Assembly (NCBI RefSeq): GCF_020217485.1
Contig: NZ_JAEKMI010000003.1
Span: 1-64,000 of the forward strand
DNA from: Mycobacterium sp. WUMAC-067
GTDB lineage: Bacteria; Actinomycetota; Actinomycetes; Mycobacteriales; Mycobacteriaceae
Length of the DNA stretch: 64,000 nucleotides
Reading direction: 5' to 3'
Part shown: positions 17,539 through 25,629 of the stretch, piece after piece
Position numbering within the stretch: the stretch's first letter is position 1
How the letters are laid out: each line of letters begins with the position of its first letter
Notes under the pieces: generated by a model
What the model was told of the DNA's origin: nothing
Seen by the model: only the letters and a program-made list of their open reading frames with translations
The model's database searches: none
Translations under genes and position numbers: made by a program

Positions 17539-18015
17539 ATGCAGATCGAGCCATTGTGCACCGAGCTGATCGAGCGCTACCTCACGTCGCGCGGGCTGCG
17601 ATTTTTCCGCAGCGACGACGGCGAGGAGTTCCTGGTGCTCTCCAGCTACGAGCGCGGCAAGTTGCACGTGATCCTGCGGATCAACGGTTTACGGCGCGAC
17701 CTGTTGGAGATCTCCATCAGCCCCGCGGCGTACTACCCGGCCGGCGAACGCCCGCGCCTGATGGAACTGGTCAACGACTGGAACCGGGACACCCACTGGC
17801 CCAAGGCGTTTGTGCGCGAGACCGCGCGGCCCGACCACGTCAGCGTCGTCGGCGAGAACGCCTACCTGCTCAGTGACGGCATCCACTTCGAAGCGCTGGG
17901 TCACCTCGTCAAATCCGCCGTCGAGTACGGGGCGGATCTGTTCGCCAAGATCGAGCAGACTGTCCGCCTGCCGTCCGCGGACGCGCTCGAAGAGTGGATG
18001 GACCGCACCGGCTAG
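17539..18015 (+). CDS. YbjN domain-containing protein
   Basis: 158 aa from ATG 17539. A single YbjN fold (related to type III secretion chaperones) spans most of it: CTELIERYLTSRGLRFF, VLSSYERGKLHVILRING and LMELVNDWNRDTHWPKAFV are typical. Function unknown; actinobacterial members are often small regulators or chaperones. It ends ALEEWMDRTG, and almost the same coding end recurs 4.94 kb downstream at 22924-22956, which marks an insertion or duplication event. Confidence 0.8.
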   Translation: MQIEPLCTELIERYLTSRGLRFFRSDDGEEFLVLSSYERGKLHVILRINGLRRDLLEISISPAAYYPAGERPRLMELVNDWNRDTHWPKAFVRETARPDHVSVVGENAYLLSDGIHFEALGHLVKSAVEYGADLFAKIEQTVRLPSADALEEWMDRTG

Positions 18016-18030
18016 GACACGCGATCGCGT
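17983..18030 (+). repeat. Direct repeat, copy 1 (ybjN 3' end)
   Basis: 48 bp covering the last codons and stop of ybjN and the following CGCGATCGCGT. It matches 22924-22969 with two substitutions and a 2-bp indel, including an uninterrupted 24-bp match. It forms the left edge of the 4.9-kb insert. Confidence 0.85.
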
Positions 18031-18218
18031 GAGGCGGTGACAGCAGCGGCGGAGACGCCTGCGGGAAAATTGTCCAGACGTGCGGATCGGGTGTGTTTCA
18101 GAGCTATCGGTGGCGTTGGATGAATCCGGAGCCCGGACAGCAGCAGTACGGGCGGGTCGGCCGGATCCCCATGTGTCTGGTGGTAGAGCGAAATGCCCTG
18201 TGTATCAACAACGGTCAT
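18012..18218 (-). pseudogene. Truncated alpha/beta hydrolase (5' fragment)
   Basis: The first 30 residues (VDTQGISLYHQTHGDPADPPVLLLSGL) are the beginning of an alpha/beta-hydrolase of about 280 aa. After about 18129 the similarity stops and the frame runs on for 38 unrelated residues to a TAG formed by the ybjN stop region (CTAG). The start codon overlaps the LLM oxidoreductase stop by 4 bp, so it was the third gene of an SDR-LLM-hydrolase operon. The break coincides with the edge of the repeat-flanked insert. Confidence 0.7.
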
Positions 18219-19075
18219 CGCAGCACCGCTTCTGCAAGGCGGTCGACCTGCGCGATATCGGCGACGCAGGGGTGGAACACCAGGCCGTCGAAGCCCAGGT
18301 TGCGGTAGGCGCGCACGGTCTCGGCCGCCTCGTCGCCGGAGGTGAGCATGTCAGCGACGTTGAGCGCGGCGTACTCGGGTTTGAAGCCGTAGTAGTTCTG
18401 CAGGTGGGCACGGCCGGCTGCGACGGTGCCGGCGTCTCCGAGGGCGAAGTTGACACTGGCCTGCAACCGCGGGCGGCCAACCCGCCCCGCCTCTGCCCAC
18501 GCCGCGCGCACCCGGTCGGCGAGCACGGACTGGTTGGGGTAATCGCGCAGCGCTCCGGCGGACCAGCCGTCACCGATCGTCGCCGCACGGCGGATCGTCG
18601 CGTCTACCCGTCCGCCGAACAGGATCGGAACGCGCACCTGTGCTGCGCTGAGTGCCCTGTCCCCCGTCACGGCCTTGGCCCCACACGCGTCGCGCAACAC
18701 TGCCACGGTCTCGTCGAGAATGCGCCCGCGGCGTCGATAGTCCACGCCGGCAGCCGTGTAGTCGTCGGGCCTGCTCCCGATACCCAGGCCGAGGGTGAGT
18801 CGGCCTCCGGAGGCATCGGCGAGAGACGTGACTTGTTTGGCCAACAGCGCCGCGGGATACAGCGGGGCGAGCAGCACATTGGTCAACAAGTCGATCTGGG
18901 AGGTCGCGCCCGCGGCCACTGAGAGCGCGACGATCGAGTCCTGGCTTTCGTAGACCAACCGGTCGATCGCGGCCACCCCGCCGAAGCCGCGCTCCTCGGC
19001 GTGGCGGGCCCACTGTGCGGTCAAATGACCGGGCGCGTGGGCGATATGGCTGGGCAGTCCGATTGTTATCTGCAT
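18215..19075 (-). CDS. LLM-class flavin (probably F420-dependent) oxidoreductase
   Basis: 286 aa luciferase-like TIM-barrel protein. Family segments are the N-terminal ITIGLPSHI, a RHAEERGFGGVAAIDRL strand-helix, the LTLGLGIGSRPDDY signature (about 97-110) and the C-terminal FDGLVFHPCV. F420 use is inferred from the family's abundance in mycobacteria. GAGGAGT precedes the ATG. It is downstream of a frameshifted SDR (13-nt gap) and overlaps the hydrolase fragment by 4 bp. The substrate is unknown. Confidence 0.85.
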   Translation of the reverse strand: MQITIGLPSHIAHAPGHLTAQWARHAEERGFGGVAAIDRLVYESQDSIVALSVAAGATSQIDLLTNVLLAPLYPAALLAKQVTSLADASGGRLTLGLGIGSRPDDYTAAGVDYRRRGRILDETVAVLRDACGAKAVTGDRALSAAQVRVPILFGGRVDATIRRAATIGDGWSAGALRDYPNQSVLADRVRAAWAEAGRVGRPRLQASVNFALGDAGTVAAGRAHLQNYYGFKPEYAALNVADMLTSGDEAAETVRAYRNLGFDGLVFHPCVADIAQVDRLAEAVLR

Positions 19076-19088
19076 GTTCAGTACTCCT

Positions 19089-19834
19089 CTAGGGGTTTAC
19101 GGCGTCGAAGACGTCGTCGTAGCGGCCGTCGTGGGCGGCGCAGCGCACCTGCTTAGCGGCGTCGACGACGATCTCGGCAGCGTCGGGTTCACTGCGCAAC
19201 AGCGAAACTGCTTCGGCGACAAAGGAATCCAATGTCATCGCAGTAGCACTGCGGTTTTGGCCGGCCAGCATGTCGGTGTCGACTTGCGGCGGGATGATCT
19301 CGATCACCTGAACCGGGGTTCCGCGCAATTGCCGGCGCAGCGACTCGGTGTAGGCGTGCAGACCGGCTTTGGTTGCCGAGTAAGTCGGTGCGGCCGCTTT
19401 GGGCACGAATGCCAGGGCGGACGTGACGTTGACGATGGCGGGATTCGGTTGCCCGAGCAGTCTGGGTAGTAGCGCCGCGGTGAGCCGCATCGGTCCGAGC
19501 AGGTTGACCGCCACCGTGGTTGCGGCGATCTCGGCCAGGTTTGCCTCGCCGGCCAGCAGGTCCTCGGCGTGCATGACGCCCGCGTTGTTGACCAGGACGT
19601 TGAGCCCGGGGTGGCGATCGGCAAGTTCGGCGGCCAACCGCGCGATGCTGTCGGGACTGGCCAGATCAAGGAGTAGTCGACGCCCGGGTTGGCGTCGGCG
19701 ACGGCCCGCAGCGAGTCGCCGCGGCGCCCGGCGATCACGACCTGATTGCCCGCTTGATGCAGAGCCTCGGCCAGCCCGCGACCGATTCCGCTGCCGCCGC
19801 CGGTGATCAGCATCGTGTTGTCCGTCAGGTTCAT
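19089..19834 (-). pseudogene. Short-chain dehydrogenase/reductase with a frameshift
   Basis: The product begins [20 protein letters not shown], with the SDR TGxxxGxG dinucleotide motif, in one frame. At about 19671-19675 it must change frame to continue as [16 protein letters not shown] (NNAG), an S...YSATK active-site block and the normal C-terminus. A single lost base (TAC CTC read as TACTC) explains it. Without repair, translation gives about 176 residues with a scrambled end. Either a real pseudogene or an assembly error. It is divergent from the Lrp-type regulator and heads the SDR-LLM-hydrolase operon. Confidence 0.78.
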
Positions 19835-19933
19835 GGGCTCCAGGCTGGCAGCGCCGGCCCCGGAACATCGTCTGTTCTGCCGATATCGTTGAGAAATCCT
19901 CATCTGTGCCAGCCAGGACGGATACTTCTCGTC

Positions 19934-20944
19934 GTGAGAGACGATTTGGACGCACAGATTCTTGATGCCCTGCAGCTTGCGCCCCGCGTGTCTTTTCGGC
20001 GCATCGCCGCCGTGGTCGGGGCCTCTGAGCAAACGGTTGCCCGGCGCTATCACCGACTGCGCCGCAACGGCGTGGTTCGCGTTGTCGGGCTGGAAAACCG
20101 CTGGGTAGACCGCGAAGCGAGCTGGGTGTGCCGGTTGCGGTCCGCGCCCGACCGGATACCACAGCTGGCCGACGCGCTGGTGCGCCGCCCGGACGTCTCT
20201 CACGCCAACGTGCTGGCGGGATGGACCGATTTGGTGTGCGTCGTGCGCGCACCGCTCGGCGACAGCCGCGAGGATGTTCTGCTGCAGCTACTGCCGCGAA
20301 CCGCCTCGATCATCGACATCAGCATCGATCTGCTGCTTCATTCGTTCGGGCAACCCGCCACGGCGCGGTGGACCGGCTACGGCCGCAGACTTTCCGATCA
20401 GCAAGCTGAACAGATCTTGGCCGAGCGCACCGATCAGCCGCGCAGCGATCAACGTTCCCTGCCCTCCGCCGAGGATCGCCCGATCCTGGAGGCGCTCGCC
20501 GAGGACGGCCGGGCACCGCAGGCGAAGCTCGCCGCACGGACTGGCTGGTCGGTGGCACGAGTGAGCCGGCGGATCGCGGCGCTGGAAGCATCCGGAGCAT
20601 TGCTCTACGACGTCGACGTGTTACCCGAGCGGCTCGGCCACCAGCTCAGCGCCATGCTGTGGCTGACGTTGGCGCCCAAGGATCTGCACCGCGTCGGCGA
20701 GCGTATCGCCGCGCATGACCAGATCGCCTTCGCGGGCGCCACGAGTGGATCCAAAAACCTGATGGCCATTGCCATTTGCCGAGACGCCCAAGACCTCTAT
20801 CGGTACCTCAGCGAGCAACTCGGACAGATCGAGGAGGTCATGGGTTACGAGGTCAACATCCGCACGCAGCGCCTCAAGCAGCACGGATCACTCGTGGCGC
20901 ACGGACGGCTCATCAATCCCCTTCCCGGCCGCACGACACGCTGA
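19934..20944 (+). CDS. Lrp/AsnC-family regulator with two HTH-effector repeats
   Basis: 336 aa from GTG 19934 (the frame is open further upstream but unsupported). Two AsnC-type HTH units occur: [33 protein letters not shown] at about 4-36 and [33 protein letters not shown] in the second half, each followed by a RAM-like effector domain. This duplicated form is common in actinobacteria. It is divergent from the SDR-LLM operon across a 99-bp gap that contains GGCTGGCA/TGCCAGCC arms (19843-19850, 19907-19914). It probably controls that operon. Confidence 0.83.
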   Translation: MRDDLDAQILDALQLAPRVSFRRIAAVVGASEQTVARRYHRLRRNGVVRVVGLENRWVDREASWVCRLRSAPDRIPQLADALVRRPDVSHANVLAGWTDLVCVVRAPLGDSREDVLLQLLPRTASIIDISIDLLLHSFGQPATARWTGYGRRLSDQQAEQILAERTDQPRSDQRSLPSAEDRPILEALAEDGRAPQAKLAARTGWSVARVSRRIAALEASGALLYDVDVLPERLGHQLSAMLWLTLAPKDLHRVGERIAAHDQIAFAGATSGSKNLMAIAICRDAQDLYRYLSEQLGQIEEVMGYEVNIRTQRLKQHGSLVAHGRLINPLPGRTTR

Positions 20945-21146
20945 GTTGGGGATTCGATCCGCACCAACGGAACTCAGTGCCTGCGATTGCGGCAGACGCT
21001 CGTTGCAACTAGGTGGTGAGGTCAACGCGCGGATCGGTCTCTTGCTCGAGGGTCCATCGCGACCGGTCGTTTGCAATAGACCAGAAATTGTCACCGGCCC
21101 CTGGGTTTCTGGGATGCGAGCAGATCGAGCGCGCGAAAATCCTCGA

Positions 21147-21166
21147 GAAGGAATACTTGTTCCTTC
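21147..21166. promoter_or_regulatory. Palindrome upstream of O-methyltransferase
   Basis: GAAGGAA-TACTTG-TTCCTTC, perfect 7-bp arms with a 6-bp spacer, lies 32-51 bp upstream of the methyltransferase ATG. The size suits a dimeric repressor operator. The rest of the 253-bp gap (20945-21197) shows no gene. Confidence 0.45.
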
Positions 21167-21197
21167 GAATCCTGTAATCACCGGGTATTGGAGAACG

Positions 21198-22301
21198 ATG
21201 CCGCCAAAGTCACCGACATCAACCCCGAAATTGCCGCCCGCCCGGGTGGCTCGCGCGGTCGAACGAGTCCGTCATCACGTGGGGCGGCTACACCAGCGGC
21301 TGGCGCCTCCCCCGATCACGGTCATCGATCTCATCTTCGGAGCCTTTCTGTCGCAGGCCATCTCGGCGTCCGCGCAACTGGGTATCGCCGACGCGCTGGC
21401 TGCGGGCCCGTTGACCAAGGAGGAGCTGGCGGGCCGCATCGGGGCCGACCCGGACAGCGTGGCGCGGCTGATGCGGTTGCTGATCAGCCGCGGCGTGTTC
21501 CGCAGGTGCCGCGACGGCCGTTTCGCACTCAACGCGCTGGCCGATACGTTGCGCACCGATTCGCCGATCTCGACGCGTGGGGCCGCCCTGCTTTTCGGCT
21601 CGCCCCAGCACCGGGCGAACTGGACGCGGCTGGCCGACGCGGTGCGCACCGGAGAGCCGAACCCGCCGAAGGTGTTCGGAAAGGACTTCTTCGACTATCT
21701 CCGTGACGACCCCGAGTTCGCGGAGATCTTCAACAACGCCATGACCTCCACGTCGTCGGTGCTGGAGGCGGCGGTGGTCGCCGCCTACGACTTCACCCCA
21801 TTCGGTGTCATCGCCGATATCGGTGGCGGCCACGGTCGGTTGCTCTCGTCGATTCTCGCCGCCGCCCCCGGTGCGCGCGGCGTGCTGTTCGACCTCCCGG
21901 AGGCAGTCGAGGGAGCGCCGCCTGTGTTAGCCGCGCACGGTGTCGCCGAGCGAGTCACCGTGACGGGCGGGTCGTTCTTCGAAAGCGTGCCGGCCGCTGA
22001 CGCCTATGTGATGAAGAACGTCATCCACGACTGGCCCGATGACAAGGCCATCGCGATCCTCGGCACCATCAAAGCCGCGGCGCCTCCGGGCGCGAAGCTG
22101 CTGCTGCTGGAGATGGTCGTCCCCGATCACGACCGCGAATTCCTCGGCCACTACGCCGATTTGGAGATGCTGGTGCTGGCGGGCGCACTGGAACGCGGCC
22201 TCAAGCCGTGGACCGACCTACTCCGGCGGGGAGGCTTCCGGCTGCAGCGCGTGGTGCAGACGGCAGGCCCGCTCTGCGTCATCGAAGCCGTGCCCACCTA
22301 G
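21198..22301 (+). CDS. SAM-dependent O-methyltransferase (plant-type family)
   Basis: 367 aa from ATG 21198 after TGGAGA. The N-terminal dimerisation/winged-helix domain (LGIADALAAGPLTKEELAGR ... LMRLLISRGVFRR) precedes a Rossmann methyltransferase domain with the SAM loop IADIGGGHG and the catalytic region MKNVIHDWPDDKA, where His is the general base. This is the acetylserotonin/hydroxyneurosporene O-methyltransferase family (PF00891), which methylates hydroxylated small aromatics or polyketides. The insert also holds oxidoreductases, so the block may modify a small molecule; substrate unknown. Confidence 0.85.
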   Translation: MPPKSPTSTPKLPPARVARAVERVRHHVGRLHQRLAPPPITVIDLIFGAFLSQAISASAQLGIADALAAGPLTKEELAGRIGADPDSVARLMRLLISRGVFRRCRDGRFALNALADTLRTDSPISTRGAALLFGSPQHRANWTRLADAVRTGEPNPPKVFGKDFFDYLRDDPEFAEIFNNAMTSTSSVLEAAVVAAYDFTPFGVIADIGGGHGRLLSSILAAAPGARGVLFDLPEAVEGAPPVLAAHGVAERVTVTGGSFFESVPAADAYVMKNVIHDWPDDKAIAILGTIKAAAPPGAKLLLLEMVVPDHDREFLGHYADLEMLVLAGALERGLKPWTDLLRRGGFRLQRVVQTAGPLCVIEAVPT

Positions 22302-22396
22302 TTTTGTCATGCCAATAGCAAACTCATTGTGCGACAGTCCTGTTGTGTGAGTGCAGCATTCACACCAGCAGACGTTTACGTGGTCGCTGATGGACG

Positions 22397-22840
22397 TCAG
22401 GCCGCCAACCCGTCGTAGACCTTCTTGTAGTACGACGACAGCAAGCGCGGTCCGACGAACCGCATCATCGCTACAGCGATCATGCCGGTCAGATTCGTTG
22501 AGGTCTGTTCCCACACGCCATGCACGGAACTGCCACCCTCGGGCCTGGGCGTGGCTTCGAGCGTCATGAAGCTGCCCGGCGCCTGCGCATCGCCTTCGAC
22601 GACCGTCAGTGTGACTGAATTCGGCTTCGCCCAGTCGTAATGCCATCTGGCCGACACCTTCGGAAAGTCTTGGCCCTCGCGGACGTCGGCCTCGGTCTCG
22701 CCGACGTGATACACCTCGAACGCCTTGGCCGACAATGCCGGCCAGCGGTGCGGCCGGTTGGGCGAGAAATCGGTCATCAGTTCGATGACCTCATTGGGCG
22801 TTGCCGTTGTCACGAAGTCGAATTCGAATCTTGTGTGCAC
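22397..22840 (-). CDS. SRPBCC-family protein
   Basis: 147 aa with a START/polyketide-cyclase-like helix-grip fold: an N-terminal strand ending VTTATPNEVIELMTDFSPNRPHRWP, central beta strands and the long C-terminal amphipathic helix (MMRFVGPRLLSSYYKKVYDGL). Such proteins bind hydrophobic ligands. It is convergent with the methyltransferase across 95 bp, where a weak GTGTGA/TCACAC hairpin (22345-22365) is the only structure. It is the last gene before repeat copy 2. Confidence 0.8.
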   Translation of the reverse strand: MHTRFEFDFVTTATPNEVIELMTDFSPNRPHRWPALSAKAFEVYHVGETEADVREGQDFPKVSARWHYDWAKPNSVTLTVVEGDAQAPGSFMTLEATPRPEGGSSVHGVWEQTSTNLTGMIAVAMMRFVGPRLLSSYYKKVYDGLAA

Positions 22841-22923
22841 CCGGACGAACGTATCAGCATGCTACCGCCGGTGACCCTGATCCTCGACGCCACAGGGCAG
22901 CGACGCTCCACCCGTTCGCGTAG

Positions 22924-22969
22924 GCGCTGGAACAGTGGATGGACCGCACCGGCTAGGGCGCGATCGCGT
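22924..22969 (+). repeat. Direct repeat, copy 2 (ybjN 3'-end remnant)
   Basis: 46 bp that in frame encodes ALEQWMDRTG and a stop, a detached copy of the ybjN tail, followed by CGCGATCGCGT. Its CTAG (22953-22956) also provides the stop of the acyltransferase on the other strand. It marks the right edge of the insert. Confidence 0.85.
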
Positions 22970-24125
22970 CCGCCTCCGCGTCGACGGCCTGGGCCGCTTC
23001 GGCCGGCCTTTCGCGTTTCTCCCAGCGCCGCAAGGCTTCTCGGCAGGGCGACTCGACCAACGCGTAGCTGACCGCGGCGATCGCAAACCCGAAGATCAAC
23101 GTCAGCACCAACACCGTCGGCATGTTGCCGGTGAACGGGAACGTCCCGACGACCGGGAACACCATGGCCAGCGCGGCCAGGTGCCAGATGAACAGGCCGT
23201 AGGACCAGCGGCCCAGGGTGACCATGGCGGTCGTCCCCAAGATCCGGTGCGGCGTGTCCGGCCGGTCCAGCACCAGCGGCGCGACCAACGCGAAGGCGAC
23301 CAGCGCGCCCATCGCCGTCTTCACCGCGAACTGGGCGGGCGTGCCGGGCACCAGGCCTTCCGGCCCGGCCAGCGGCGACGCCGCGACCAAGTAGGCCGCC
23401 GCCGCGACGACGGCCATCACCAGCCGGTGGCGGGCGATGCGGTGCGGGAACCCGACGCCGCTGTGCACCCACTCGGCCAGCAGCATGCCCGCCGCGAACC
23501 AGGAGAAGAACGCCGGCGGCCAGTTGAGCGGGTTGACGCCCTCGGCCGCGAGGCCCGGCACCCAGCCCCACGCCCAGCTCAGCGCCCCCAGCCCGGCGAT
23601 CGCCGGCACCCGCGCGCGCACCGGAAGGCGGCGGGCCAGCAGCGCGAGAACCGGCAACGCCAGATAGAAGCTGACCTCCACGGAAAGGCTCCACATCTGG
23701 GTCAGCCCGCCGGTCAGCGTGAGCGGCACATAGATCTGGGTGAGCGTCAGGTTGGCCAGCCACACCGTCAGGCTGGCGTGGTCGGCGTCGGGCAACAGGG
23801 TCAGAATCACCACGACCGCCACCACATACGCGGGCATGATGCGCACGACCCTGGACCGCAGATAGTGACCGGTGCGGGGACGGTCACCCAGATCCCTTGC
23901 CGCCCCGGCGTGCCCGCGCCACAACAGGAAACCCGACAGCGCGAAGAACACCGCGACGGCGAGGTCGAAACGGCCGAACAGCCGGCCGGAGGCGCCGCTG
24001 GAGTGCCCGGTCTGGAAGGCGACGTGGGTGACCACCACGCCCATCGCCGCGCAGGCACGCATGCCCTCCACCGCCGGCAGGAAGCTGCGCACCCCACCCA
24101 CCCGCTGGTCGCCGCTCACCACCAC
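22953..24125 (-). CDS. Membrane acyltransferase, family 3 (Rv0228 type)
   Basis: About 390 aa. Three consecutive GTG codons (24117-24125) are the likely start; no strong ribosome site decides between them. The protein opens with RSFLPAVEGMRACAAMGVVVTHVAF, the family-3 motif with catalytic His in the first membrane span, and has about ten hydrophobic segments including FFALSGFLLWRG and WSLSVEVSFYLALP. Members O-acylate envelope glycans or lipids at the inner membrane. It is divergent from pgfA (181-bp gap), as in M. tuberculosis. Confidence 0.85.
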   Translation of the reverse strand: MVVSGDQRVGGVRSFLPAVEGMRACAAMGVVVTHVAFQTGHSSGASGRLFGRFDLAVAVFFALSGFLLWRGHAGAARDLGDRPRTGHYLRSRVVRIMPAYVVAVVVILTLLPDADHASLTVWLANLTLTQIYVPLTLTGGLTQMWSLSVEVSFYLALPVLALLARRLPVRARVPAIAGLGALSWAWGWVPGLAAEGVNPLNWPPAFFSWFAAGMLLAEWVHSGVGFPHRIARHRLVMAVVAAAAYLVAASPLAGPEGLVPGTPAQFAVKTAMGALVAFALVAPLVLDRPDTPHRILGTTAMVTLGRWSYGLFIWHLAALAMVFPVVGTFPFTGNMPTVLVLTLIFGFAIAAVSYALVESPCREALRRWEKRERPAEAAQAVDAEADAIAP

Positions 24126-24306
24126 AGTGTGCCTGTGCTGGGTTGCCCGACGAATGGGTACACCCGAAGGACCGCCCGCACGAGCATCAGGTTCGTAAGC
24201 CGCCGCCTTACATTCTGCTGTTAGGGTCAAACGAGTTTGCCCGGCTGCTCGCTCGGGTCGGGTCGCGGCTGAGAAAACCAAGGGATCATGAGGAGGGCAC
24301 AGCGAC

Positions 24307-25614
24307 GTGAACCGAGCAGTCATGTTGCGGTTCGCCGCATGCGGGATCATCGGACTCGGAGCCGCCCTGCTGATCGCCGCGCTGCTGTTGTCGACGTACA
24401 CCACCAGCAGGATCACCAAGGTCCCCCTGGACCTCGACGCCACGCTGGTCGGTGACGGCACCGGGACGGCGCTGGACTCCGCATCGCTGTCCACCGACCA
24501 CGTCGTCGTCAACCAGAACGTGCCGCTGGTCTCCCAGCAGCAGATCAGCGTCGAATCGCCCGCCAACGCCGACGTGGTCACGCTGCAGGTCGGAAGTTCG
24601 TTGCGGCGCACGGACAAGCAGAAGGACAGCGGGCTGCTGCTGGCGCTCGTCGACACCGTCACGCTCAACCGCAAGACCGCGCTGGCCGTCTCCGACGACA
24701 CCCACACCGGCGGTTCGGTCCAGAAGCCGCGCGCCGTCAACGACGAGAACCCGCCCACGGCGATGCCGCTGCGGCACGACGGGCTGTCGTACCGGTTCCC
24801 GTTCCACACCGAGAAGAAGACCTATCCCTATTTCGATCCGATCGCGCAGAAGCCGTTCGACGTCAACTACGACACCGAGGAAGACGTCAACGGGCTGACC
24901 ACCTACAAGTTCACCCAGAACATCGGCTACAACGGCGACGGCAAGCTGGTGGCCCCGGTCGCGTACCCGTCGCTGCTGGCCGGCAACGAGGACGCCAAGC
25001 AGACCACGTCGGCGTCGATGTGGGGCGTCCAGGGCGCCGACCCGAACGAACAGATCACCATGACCCGCTACTACGCGGCGCAGCGCACGTTCTGGGTGGA
25101 CCCGGTGTCGGGCACCATCGTCAAGCAGGCCGAGCACGCCGACCACTACTTCGCCCGGGACCCGCTCAAGCCGGAGCTCACGCTGGCCGACTACAAGGTC
25201 ACCTCGAACGAGGACACCGTCGAATCCCAGGTCAACGCCGCCCGCGACGAGCGCGACCGGCTGGCGCTGTGGTCGCGGGTGCTGCCGATCACGTTCACCG
25301 CGGTCGGCCTGATCGCGCTGGTCGGTGGGGGGCTGCTGGCCTCCTTCAGCCTGCGCAGCGAGAGCGCGCTCACCGACCCCGGGTTGGATCGGGGTGACCA
25401 GGACTTCTTCGGCCGCAGCGGCCTCGAGGAACCGGTGCCCGGCGCCGAGGCCGAGACCGAGAAGCTGCCCACCCAGCGTCCCGATCTGCGCGAGGAGTCC
25501 GGCGCAGACCCGCCCGGCTCGCCCGGGGCCGCCCGACCGTCCGGCCCGGACGAGCCCACCACCGAGGCGCGGCCCACCGAGTCGAATCCGCCCGCCCCGC
25601 ACGACCGCGAATAG
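24307..25614 (+). CDS. pgfA: PgfA / DUF3068 envelope protein (Rv0227c type)
   Basis: 435 aa from GTG 24307. One N-terminal membrane span (about 8-30) is followed by a large exported domain (about 35-320), a second span (LPITFTAVGLIALVGGGLLASF, about 330-351) and an acidic, Pro-rich cytoplasmic tail. This is the DUF3068/PorA-like family. The M. smegmatis homologue MSMEG_0317 was described as polar growth factor A, which interacts with MmpL3 and trehalose monomycolate trafficking; the assignment to Rv0227c is from memory. A multi-span membrane gene follows after 15 nt in the same operon. Confidence 0.83.
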   Translation: MNRAVMLRFAACGIIGLGAALLIAALLLSTYTTSRITKVPLDLDATLVGDGTGTALDSASLSTDHVVVNQNVPLVSQQQISVESPANADVVTLQVGSSLRRTDKQKDSGLLLALVDTVTLNRKTALAVSDDTHTGGSVQKPRAVNDENPPTAMPLRHDGLSYRFPFHTEKKTYPYFDPIAQKPFDVNYDTEEDVNGLTTYKFTQNIGYNGDGKLVAPVAYPSLLAGNEDAKQTTSASMWGVQGADPNEQITMTRYYAAQRTFWVDPVSGTIVKQAEHADHYFARDPLKPELTLADYKVTSNEDTVESQVNAARDERDRLALWSRVLPITFTAVGLIALVGGGLLASFSLRSESALTDPGLDRGDQDFFGRSGLEEPVPGAEAETEKLPTQRPDLREESGADPPGSPGAARPSGPDEPTTEARPTESNPPAPHDRE

Positions 25615-25629
25615 CCCGGCGCGGATGCG

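Larger units (their letters stand above)
18016..22923. other. Accessory insert bracketed by direct repeats
   Basis: A 4.9-kb segment between ybjN and the Rv0228-type acyltransferase, flanked by the imperfect repeats at 17983-18030 and 22924-22969. It contains a truncated hydrolase, an LLM oxidoreductase, a frameshifted SDR, an Lrp-type regulator, an O-methyltransferase and an SRPBCC protein. No transposase or integrase is present. In the inferred ancestral state ybjN and the acyltransferase converged on a shared CTAG. Confidence 0.65.

Noticed and set aside
22345..22365. GTGTGA-N9-TCACAC as a second CRP site
   Set aside because: The spacer is 9 rather than 6 bp and it lies between convergent gene ends, so a weak hairpin is the better reading.
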